Source of the DNA: Alistipes sp.
GTDB taxonomy: Bacteria > Bacteroidota > Bacteroidia > Bacteroidales > Rikenellaceae
Length of the DNA stretch: 41,227 nucleotides
Direction of reading: 5' to 3'
Assembly (NCBI GenBank): GCA_017555695.1
Contig: JAFZFX010000040.1
Coordinates: 1-41,227 of the forward strand
Part shown: positions 8,206 to 14,998 of the stretch, in pieces
Layout: each line of letters opens with the position of its first letter
Numbering within the stretch: the first letter of the stretch is position 1
Made by a program: the position numbers and the translations under genes
Notes under the pieces: model-generated
What the model was told of the DNA's origin: nothing
What the model saw: only the letters and a program-made list of their open reading frames with translations
Database searches by the model: none

Positions 8206-8411
8206 GGCATCTTTTTGATGCCTCCACCTTTTGGCCCACAAAAGGTGGCGCCAAAATGGGCGCGGTGACAAGTTTTCGGGGTCGGTGCTTGCCGTCGGTA
8301 AAACGGACGCCTACGCGCTTTTACTTCGTGAAAAGTTATCCGTTTCTTAACCCTCCGTCTTCGCACCGCCCTTCGTCCGAAAACTTGCCTGCCGCGGATG
8401 GGCTTCGCGAC
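8206..8411 (-). repeat. Structured ~200-bp dispersed repeat, copy 1
   Basis: One of four near-identical copies. Top-strand pairing: end hairpin GGCATC/GATGCC (8206-8222); stem CCACCTTTTG (8224-8233)/CAAAAGGTGG (8239-8248) whose loop GCCCA (8234-8238) is complementary to TGGGC (8257-8261), giving a pseudoknot; long-range CAAGTTTTCGG (8269-8279)/CCGAAAACTTG (8377-8387); CGGTGC (8283-8288)/GCACCG (8363-8368). G-U pairs in other copies indicate that the minus strand is the RNA. An arginine-rich open frame on that strand has only a TTG start and is probably not a gene. Confidence 0.85.
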
Positions 8412-8446
8412 AATGAAATTCAAAATGCAGAATTCAAAATTTGTTT

Positions 8447-8565
8447 GTCATTGCGAGAGCCTTTAGGCTCGTGGCAACACTGCGATTAAGCGAGGGCAGA
8501 ATCAAACTTGTTTGAATTATGCCGAGCAGTAGCAGGGAAAAGACACAAAGTGGATTAATCTCCTG
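8447..8565 (-). repeat. Dispersed repeat module D, copy 1
   Basis: About 115 bp, roughly 95% identical by eye to the inverse complement of 19188-19303. It includes a GAGCC..GGCTC hairpin at the CATTGCGAG end and an inner palindrome around CAAACTTGTTTG. Confidence 0.8.
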
Positions 8566-8578
8566 CATAACAGATACA

Positions 8579-8611
8579 AAAAAGTCTGCCTGTTTCCACA
8601 AGCAGACTTTT
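8579..8611 (-). terminator. Terminator of rhamnosidase/DUF4435 operon
   Basis: AAAAGTCTGC (8580-8589) pairs with GCAGACTTTT (8602-8611). On the minus strand the stem is followed by a T-run. It may act in both directions. Confidence 0.85.
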
Positions 8612-8639
8612 CTATAATTCTGAATTTTGAATTCCCCTT

Positions 8640-10274
8640 CTATCTCTGGAAAGTCTCGGGATACTTATAGATAAAGTATACGGGAGTGCAGCTCCAGGCG
8701 TGGCAGTAGCTGTTGATGGGGAAGAATTGGTAGGGCGACTTCTTGTCGTCGTTGGGGTCATAGACCTCCCAGAATGTGTCGGCGCCCTTCTTAATCATTC
8801 CGCCCCAGTAGTCGAGCAACAGCTCGCGGGCACGCTCCTGCATACCGCACTGCATCATAGCCTCTATCACATAGTGGTAGGCGTAGGGCGAGCCAGGATA
8901 GCAGGTCGAGTTATCCGACAACACATACTCCAGAGCGCGTGCACCCTCCTTTGCCGAGAGTGTACCCGACAGAATCATCCACACCTGCGAGAGGTACGAC
9001 ACCTGTGAGTCGGGACCCGATACCATCACGCCACGCTTCTTGTCGTAGAAGGCCTCGCGCGATGCCTTACGCATATCCTTCAGCAGCTTGGGCCAGTCGG
9101 CCACCTCCTTCTCGCGGCCGAGCAGTGTCGCCAACTCGTAGCTCTTGTCGATGGCGAAGGTCATCAAGCCCTGAATGGGTGTGTGGCGGTTGAGGTCATC
9201 CTTCCAGTCGAATACCAGCCAATACTGCGGCTGCTTCTCCACATCGTAGATGTTATCCTTCAGGTAGGTGCGTGCGTAGTCAATCTGATACTTCACCACG
9301 GGCCACAACTCCTCGGCTGTTGTGCGGTCGCCCGTCTCCTTGAAGTACTCCAGCAGCGCCACACCATAGAGCAGGCTGTAGTCCATCGTGTGCTGGTTAA
9401 TCTGCGGCATCGGCGTGGGCAACTCATATACCGTAGCGTGCAAGAATCCCTCCTCGTCGGCCATACCCGCCAACAGGTAGAGGCAACGCTTCGTCAGCTC
9501 GTGGTTCTTGTAAGAGACGGCGTTGGCCAGAGCCTCCAGGTAGAGGTCGCCAATCCATAGACGCTGGTCGCGCTTGGGGCCGTCCTCATACACGGTCTGC
9601 ATACACTCGGCCAGAGTCTTCAGGCCTATCTCGTTAATCTTCTGAATCATAGGGTCGGTACCCTCGGCAAGTGCGGGGGCCTCGCCGTGAGCCGAAGTGA
9701 TGGCGCGGAAGGTCACATCCTCGATGCGGAAGTCGAAGTATGATGTGGCCAACACCTCAATCTTCACATAGCGGCAAGCCAGTCGGCGCTGCACCTTCAC
9801 CTCCTCGGGCAGACGCATCACCTGCACCACCTCGTCCTGCAACCACGCGCGGCTCAAACCGCCGGGATAGGGGTCGAAGGGGGTGTTCAGCTCGGCGGGC
9901 ACCTCGCCAAAGGTGAGCCTCAGGCGGATGGGCGCATCGGCGGGCATACCCGTGTGGTTGAGCTTCATTGTAAAGTAGCCTGTGTAGTGGTCACCCAGGT
10001 CGAGGATGACGGTGTTACGCTCCTTGAGTGACGATGAGTAGAGCGCCTCGATAGGCTCGGCCTGCTCCATACGCCAACCCTGGAACGCCGCCTCATCGGC
10101 TACGCTGCGGACGATGGCCTTGGGTTTAACGATTGTCTCCTTGAGTTGAGGTTTGCACTCCTCGGCCTTACGCATCCAGCCCTCGCGCTGTGCGCCAAAA
10201 GCAATCTCCTGCGCAGTGGCAGTGAAAGCACCACACGCAATGATGAGCGATGCTACTAAAGTTTTGATTTTCAT
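8640..10274 (-). CDS. GH78-like alpha-L-rhamnosidase (six-hairpin glycosidase)
   Basis: 544-aa exported protein; the signal MKIKTLVASLIIACGAFTATAQ supports the start at 10274, eight nt after the upstream DUF4435 stop, rather than an ATG 36 codons earlier inside that gene. An N-terminal beta-sandwich (about 55-195) is followed by an (alpha/alpha)6 domain. The GH78 catalytic-site motif is visible at 231-243 as DGPKRDQRLWIGD, with the conserved Asp, Arg, Trp and Asp spaced as in characterised rhamnosidases. A second acidic site is probably Glu503 (TFWEVYDP). The C-terminal HAWSCTPVYF is also typical of the family. At 544 residues it is short for GH78, lacking accessory sandwich domains. It is predicted to release terminal L-rhamnose or a similar deoxysugar in the periplasm; exact specificity cannot be told. 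Confidence 0.82.
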   Translation of the reverse strand: MKIKTLVASLIIACGAFTATAQEIAFGAQREGWMRKAEECKPQLKETIVKPKAIVRSVADEAAFQGWRMEQAEPIEALYSSSLKERNTVILDLGDHYTGYFTMKLNHTGMPADAPIRLRLTFGEVPAELNTPFDPYPGGLSRAWLQDEVVQVMRLPEEVKVQRRLACRYVKIEVLATSYFDFRIEDVTFRAITSAHGEAPALAEGTDPMIQKINEIGLKTLAECMQTVYEDGPKRDQRLWIGDLYLEALANAVSYKNHELTKRCLYLLAGMADEEGFLHATVYELPTPMPQINQHTMDYSLLYGVALLEYFKETGDRTTAEELWPVVKYQIDYARTYLKDNIYDVEKQPQYWLVFDWKDDLNRHTPIQGLMTFAIDKSYELATLLGREKEVADWPKLLKDMRKASREAFYDKKRGVMVSGPDSQVSYLSQVWMILSGTLSAKEGARALEYVLSDNSTCYPGSPYAYHYVIEAMMQCGMQERARELLLDYWGGMIKKGADTFWEVYDPNDDKKSPYQFFPINSYCHAWSCTPVYFIYKYPETFQR

Positions 10275-10282
10275 ACTTTTTG

Positions 10283-11338
10283 TTATTTTGTTATCTTTAT
10301 ATTTTTCTTCTGTTTCATACGCTCGACGGTGCGGTCGATGTAGTTCTGTATGTCGGCCTTCAGCAGTGTGTAGAGGGGGCAAGCGGTGTAGTTCTCGTTG
10401 TCGAGCAGCACATCGCGTATCGAGCGCAGCGAGTTCATATAGTTGCTCATCTCGTTCTTCAGCGGTAGCCCCTGCTTGTTCGAGCCTTGAATCTTTGCCA
10501 CCGACATCTGTCGCAGGCGGTCGCAGACGGTGTTGAGCAACACCATCACCACATTGTCCATCAGCGTGTGGCCGTGCATATAGAGGTAGGTGTTATCCTC
10601 GTTCACGCCCTTGGCACGCAACATCTCGCCGAAGGCCTCAATCTGTGTGGCCATCTGCGGATTTTCGTTCTCCAGGCGGATGCGCTTGCGCTCTACATTG
10701 CGGCAGAGCCACGCCAAGGTGTCGGCTCCGTTGCGCTCCAACTCGAGGAATCCAAGTCGCACCGTATTCTTGAAGTCGGCCAAGGTCAGCACCGACTCGC
10801 TGCCCAGCTGTGCCGAGTAGGCGTACCACAAGAAGAGCGGATAGATGGCTCGCGAGTAGTCGCGCATAAAGCTCACAAAGTCGAATATGTGGCAGTCGTT
10901 CTTCGTCGCCTTGACACACACATTGTGCAGCGACGGGGCGTAGCAGAGGTAGTTCTCGGTGGCGTAGGTGTAGGTGTGGAACATATAGGGCGCCGAGTTA
11001 ATCATCTCCGACTGCTCGGTGCGGTTGCCGAACAGATAGTCGAAGTCTGAATCGACGCATAGCAGCATCTCCTCGCTCGACTGCGGAATCATCGACATCA
11101 ATATCTTCTTGCCCTTGGGCAGGTCCTCACGCGTAGGCACCGATATCTCGAAACGCAGATAGGGGTTGTCGAAGTGGTCGAAGATACCTCGCCAGAAGGC
11201 CACATCCTCATAGCCCTCGACGAAGACCCTCACCAGGCGGCGTCCGTCGTCGATGGATTGCGGCACAGAGTAATTTCCCTCGCAACGACACCTTGCCAGG
11301 GACTCATTTCTCAATTTTTCGACCGTTGTGCGTTTCAT
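10283..11338 (-). CDS. DUF4435 (TOPRIM-like) protein
   Basis: 351-aa cytoplasmic protein of the DUF4435 type. The N-terminal half resembles a TOPRIM fold: an acidic residue in VFVEGYED (Glu41) and the cluster VDSDFD (Asp96, Asp98, Asp100), followed by the typical TENYLC (about 127-132). TOPRIM domains bind Mg2+ and act in nucleases, topoisomerases and primases. DUF4435 proteins are often found near ATPases, some in putative defence loci, but no ATPase is adjacent here. The C-terminal half is helical and ends in a lysine-rich tail. The gene precedes the rhamnosidase by 8 nt on the same strand, an odd partnership. Function is not known; nuclease activity is only inferred. Confidence 0.75.
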   Translation of the reverse strand: MKRTTVEKLRNESLARCRCEGNYSVPQSIDDGRRLVRVFVEGYEDVAFWRGIFDHFDNPYLRFEISVPTREDLPKGKKILMSMIPQSSEEMLLCVDSDFDYLFGNRTEQSEMINSAPYMFHTYTYATENYLCYAPSLHNVCVKATKNDCHIFDFVSFMRDYSRAIYPLFLWYAYSAQLGSESVLTLADFKNTVRLGFLELERNGADTLAWLCRNVERKRIRLENENPQMATQIEAFGEMLRAKGVNEDNTYLYMHGHTLMDNVVMVLLNTVCDRLRQMSVAKIQGSNKQGLPLKNEMSNYMNSLRSIRDVLLDNENYTACPLYTLLKADIQNYIDRTVERMKQKKNIKITK

Positions 11339-11364
11339 AATTTGTTGTAAAGATAATAAAATAG

Positions 11365-11372
11365 TAAATTTG
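11365..11372 (+). promoter_or_regulatory. Bacteroidetes promoter for SUI1 gene
   Basis: TAAATTTG (11365-11372) fits TAnnTTTG, and TTTG at 11341-11344 lies 20 nt upstream as a -33 element. The transcript would have a leader of about 90 nt before the ATG at 11472. Confidence 0.65.
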
Positions 11373-11471
11373 CACCAAACATCTGCCGACCTTTTGTTGC
11401 CTTGTGGGTCAAAAGCTTTCAGTTTTTTGCTGTCGGGCGAGAGCGGGTTGGGCAGAACAAAACCATCAGCT

Positions 11472-11813
11472 ATGAACGATTGGAAACAGCGTCTGGGTAT
11501 GGTCTATTCTACCAACCCCGACTTCGAGTATAATCTCAGCGACGAGCCCACGGTGGAGACACTGCCCCCGCAGCAGCAGAACCTGAAGGTGTGGCTCGAC
11601 CGCAAACATCGTGGCGGTAAGACCGTTACGCTTGTCGAAGGCTTTGTCGGCACCGACGACGACCTCACGGAGTTGGGCCGTATGCTCAAGAGCCGTTGTG
11701 GCGTCGGAGGCTCGGCCAAGGATGGCAAGATAATTGTGCAGGGCGACCACCGCGACCGCGTTATGGAGTTGCTGGCGGCCGCTGGCTATAAGTGCAAGAA
11801 GGCGGGCGGTTAA
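11472..11813 (+). CDS. SUI1/YciH family translation initiation factor-like protein
   Basis: 113-aa bacterial homologue of eIF1/SUI1. The C-terminal two thirds carry the family core: RGGKTVTLVEGF, the LGRMLKSRCGVGGSAKDG block and IIVQGDHRDRVMELL. An acidic, proline-containing N-terminal extension (about 1-40) precedes it. eIF1-like proteins bind the small ribosomal subunit near the P site and monitor start-codon selection; the bacterial YciH role is less clear. The start was set at ATG 11472 because the promoter is at 11341-11372 and homology begins after it; an in-frame extension upstream would overlap the promoter. The next gene begins 72 nt downstream with no terminator between, so the two may be cotranscribed. 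Confidence 0.9.
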   Translation: MNDWKQRLGMVYSTNPDFEYNLSDEPTVETLPPQQQNLKVWLDRKHRGGKTVTLVEGFVGTDDDLTELGRMLKSRCGVGGSAKDGKIIVQGDHRDRVMELLAAAGYKCKKAGG

Positions 11814-11885
11814 TCCCCACTGCCAAACTTGCTGTCAAGCCCGAAAAGTCACTACCGTCCCTAAAACAATCAATGTAAGCGACCT

Positions 11886-14858
11886 ATGCATCAGAGAGTC
11901 TGCAAATATATCTTCACCACACTGCTGGCCCTGCTTCTGCAGTTGCCCGCCTCGGCTCAATACTACAGCTGGGGTACGGACCCGCTCGGCCTGAAGTGGA
12001 TGAGGAGCAAGACCCCCCATGCCAAGGTCATCTACCCCCGCTCGGCCGAGAAGATTGGCCACTCGACGCTCTACTATGCCGATGTGCTATATCCCCATAT
12101 ATCATACGGTTATCGTCTTCCCGCGCTGAATATTCCGTTTGTCGTACACCCCGAAAATATGAAGTCCAACGGACTTGTGATGTGGCTGCCCAAGCGTGTG
12201 GAGTTCCTCTCCTCGCCGTCGATTGATGGCTACTCGATGCCGTGGATCAAGCAGCTCGTGGCGCACGAATACCGCCACGCGGCGCAGTACAACAACCTGA
12301 ATGTCGGCTTCGTTAAGTTCCTCTCCTACCTGCTCGGTCAGCAGAGTTCCACCATTGGCCTTATCTTTATGCCGCTGTGGATGATGGAGGGCGACGCCAC
12401 GATGTTCGAGACGCAGGCTTCGTCGTTTGGTCGTGGTCTGCAGCCCCGCTTCACGCTCGAGTATCGTGCTATGGGCAGGGTGGACTACCGCTACAACACC
12501 TACGACAAGTTCTTCTGCGGCTCCTACCGCGACTTCATCCCCGACCATTATCAGCTCGGCTACCAGATGGTGGCGCACGGCAATGAGCTGGCTGGTCGCG
12601 TTATGGCCGACGATATGGCCGCCTATGGACCTCGCCACCCGTGGAGTTTCATCTCCGAGAATAGACGAATGAGGCGTCTGTTTGGCTTCTCGTCACGCGA
12701 GCTGTTCCGCTCCACATTCGACCATCTGAACAACCATTGGGAGAGCCTCGAGCCCGTCGCCAATAGCAGTCAGATGCTCTCCACACCCCGCATAAAGAGT
12801 TATACGACATACAGCCACCCGCAATGGATTGATGGCGAGGGCATCCTGCTGCTCAAGGAGGATATGGATAGCCCCTCGCGCTTTGTTATGCTTGACGAGC
12901 AGACGGGCCACGAGCAGCGCCTCAGCTATACGGGTAACATCGCCACGCGACCCATCTACGACCCCGCTACGCGCCGAGTGTGGTGGACCGAGTATCGTCG
13001 CAGTAAGATGTTCGCTGAGAGGGTGCGCTCGACGCTCTGCTATATGGACATCGACAAGCAACGCCCCCGCTCGATTGACCGTCGCCGCAACATCCTCTAC
13101 CCGACACCCGACGATGAGGGTGGTCTGGCGTGGATAGAGTACGACCCAAGTGGCATATATTCAGTTGTTTACCGCAACGCTGCGGGCGATGAGCGCAAGG
13201 CCGACATCCCCTTCGGGCAGGAGATACACTCTCTGGCCTGGGACTCTGCCACACGACTGCACTACTGCATTGTGACGGGCGACGAAGGTATGTGGATAGC
13301 ATCGATTGATAAGAGCCTCTCGCTCGCTACGGTCACACGCCCCGCCTACATCACCATCAGCAATCTGCGCGCCGCAGGTGGCCGCCTCTACTACGGCTCT
13401 ATCGCTTCGGGTCGTGACGAGATACACTGCTACGACCTCGCCTCGGGCGTGGAGTACCAGCTCACCACTTCGCGCTACGGCTCATTCGATGTGGCGCCCG
13501 CCGACAAGGGACGAATACTGCTCACCTCATACGACTCGTTGGGTTACCACCCCGCAGTGCAGCGCGAGGATAAGTTGATGCGCCGTGTGGAGTATGCCGC
13601 CCTGCCGAAGAGTGTGGTCAATCCGCCACGCGAGAAGTGGGATATCATCAACCTCGACACCATCCCCCTGATGCAGGCCGATACCGCCACTATCGCCTCG
13701 CCGACCAAGACGCGCCGCTATCGCAAGGGTTTGACACTCTTCAACTTCCATAGTTGGGCTCCGCTGTCGTACGACCCCTTTGAACTCAGCGAGGAGAGTG
13801 CCATCAGTATGAATCTCGGTGCTACGGTGATGACACAGAACCTGCTCTCGTCGATGCAGGGATTTTTCACCTATGGCTACAACGCTCAGGAGGGTAATAT
13901 CTGGAAGGGTACGCTTCGCTACTACGGCCTCGGCCCCACCATCAGCGTCAATGCCACCTACGGAGGCCGCCAGAATATCTATCCCATCTATGTCTATAAC
14001 AGCGAGACTCACCGCTTCGACTTCCCGCTCCCGCCAAAGAGGGGTAAATACTACTCGGTGGGTGTCGATTTCACCGTGCCGCTGATGTTCCAGAACGGCT
14101 ACCACACCCAGCGTCTGGTGGCTGCCGCATCGTGGAACTACTCCAACGGCTTGGTGGCCAATACGGGCACGCTCTCATTCGATGAGGGTGGCATCAGCAA
14201 TGTGGCTACGATAGGCTATCAGGAGGGTCTGCACCTCACCTCGTTCTCGTTAGGATTCCAGGATATGGTGCGTATGGCTCACCGCGACTTCACTCCGCCG
14301 TGGGGTGTGGCTCTGCAGGGTGCCTACGCCATCAACCCCACAAATAAGGGCTTCAGCGACCTGCTGGCTCTCTACGGCAAGGTGCTGACTCCAGGTTTCT
14401 TCAAGCACAACAGCCTCTCGCTGGCGATGGCCTACCAGACCTCTATCGGTGGCTTCAAGAGTAGCGATGCGCTGTCGGCCTTGTCGTTCAAATCTACCAA
14501 CCTGCTGGTGCGTGGATTCAGCTCGTCACAGATTGAGAATCATAACTATATGGCTCTCTCGCTCAACTATCAGTTGCCCATTTGCTACCCCGACGGCGGT
14601 ATCCGCGGCATCGTCTATTTCAAGCGCATACGCCTCAATGTGGGTGGTGATGTGGCGCGCTTCCAGCGTACCGTCCTCGACCCAGATGCGGGTCTGAAGT
14701 ACCGTTGGCACAACATCCACGCTTACGGTGGCGACATCATCGTCGATGTCAATATCTTCTCTTCGCCTGCGGCCGCCACTTCGGCCTTCAAGCTCTCGCT
14801 CTACCGTCCCAGCGAGGGTAATTTCTACATCGGCGCGGGCGTGGAATTGCCCTTCTAA
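11886..14858 (+). CDS. Outer-membrane beta-barrel with propeller and peptidase-MA-like domain
   Basis: 990-aa secreted protein with a signal ending near ASAQ (residues 22-25). The N-terminal domain carries HEYRH (127-131), an HExxH zinc motif, and WMMEGDA with Glu168 as probable third ligand 37 residues later. The preceding pattern of strands and PWIKQLVAHE resembles Peptidase_MA gluzincins. Residues about 290-560 look like a TolB/PD40 beta-propeller with short repeated blades. Residues about 630-990 alternate polar and aromatic residues and end in GAGVELPF, a C-terminal aromatic beta-signal for BAM insertion. I therefore read it as a surface metallopeptidase-like protein anchored by a barrel. 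Homologues are usually called hypothetical or Tol-like. The zinc-binding call rests on motif inspection only. Confidence 0.72.
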   Translation: MHQRVCKYIFTTLLALLLQLPASAQYYSWGTDPLGLKWMRSKTPHAKVIYPRSAEKIGHSTLYYADVLYPHISYGYRLPALNIPFVVHPENMKSNGLVMWLPKRVEFLSSPSIDGYSMPWIKQLVAHEYRHAAQYNNLNVGFVKFLSYLLGQQSSTIGLIFMPLWMMEGDATMFETQASSFGRGLQPRFTLEYRAMGRVDYRYNTYDKFFCGSYRDFIPDHYQLGYQMVAHGNELAGRVMADDMAAYGPRHPWSFISENRRMRRLFGFSSRELFRSTFDHLNNHWESLEPVANSSQMLSTPRIKSYTTYSHPQWIDGEGILLLKEDMDSPSRFVMLDEQTGHEQRLSYTGNIATRPIYDPATRRVWWTEYRRSKMFAERVRSTLCYMDIDKQRPRSIDRRRNILYPTPDDEGGLAWIEYDPSGIYSVVYRNAAGDERKADIPFGQEIHSLAWDSATRLHYCIVTGDEGMWIASIDKSLSLATVTRPAYITISNLRAAGGRLYYGSIASGRDEIHCYDLASGVEYQLTTSRYGSFDVAPADKGRILLTSYDSLGYHPAVQREDKLMRRVEYAALPKSVVNPPREKWDIINLDTIPLMQADTATIASPTKTRRYRKGLTLFNFHSWAPLSYDPFELSEESAISMNLGATVMTQNLLSSMQGFFTYGYNAQEGNIWKGTLRYYGLGPTISVNATYGGRQNIYPIYVYNSETHRFDFPLPPKRGKYYSVGVDFTVPLMFQNGYHTQRLVAAASWNYSNGLVANTGTLSFDEGGISNVATIGYQEGLHLTSFSLGFQDMVRMAHRDFTPPWGVALQGAYAINPTNKGFSDLLALYGKVLTPGFFKHNSLSLAMAYQTSIGGFKSSDALSALSFKSTNLLVRGFSSSQIENHNYMALSLNYQLPICYPDGGIRGIVYFKRIRLNVGGDVARFQRTVLDPDAGLKYRWHNIHAYGGDIIVDVNIFSSPAAATSAFKLSLYRPSEGNFYIGAGVELPF

Positions 14859-14936
14859 AGTGGCTCGCAGTGAGCCCATTTATCTCCTATGGAGATATTG
14901 TGGCCGAGAAAATCGCATTTTTCCCAAAATAAATCT

Positions 14937-14944
14937 TACCTTTG
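14937..14944 (+). promoter_or_regulatory. Bacteroidetes -7 element for pbp1A-asd
   Basis: TACCTTTG fits TAnnTTTG, 55 nt before the ATG at 14999. Confidence 0.6.
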
Positions 14945-14998
14945 TGCGTTGGATGTGGGCGTTTGCGTTGGCAGAGCCCGTAATGCACTGTGAAGATT

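Larger units (their letters stand above)
8071..8639. repeat. Repeat-mosaic spacer between convergent genes
   Basis: No gene is supported. In order it holds a degenerate GTCATTGCGAATG palindrome (about 8089-8118), a GTGGGATGAGATTGATTAGCGAG module (about 8158-8205), the ~200-bp structured repeat (8206-8411), an AATTCAAAAT linker (about 8415-8440), a GAGCCtttaGGCTC hairpin module (8447-8478), and a segment to about 8565 that recurs inverted at about 19188-19303. The terminator of the minus-strand rhamnosidase follows. Confidence 0.8.

Noticed and set aside
8206-8411. CRISPR array or IS200/IS605 insertion sequence
   Set aside because: The copies are dispersed, not tandem with spacers, and no transposase gene or remnant is in the window. 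A non-autonomous element mobilised in trans remains possible.
8193-8423. Arginine-rich small protein in the dispersed repeat as a gene
   Set aside because: No ATG start in the copies inspected, no ribosome-binding site, and the sequence is better explained by conserved RNA pairing. Kept only as a low-interest finding.
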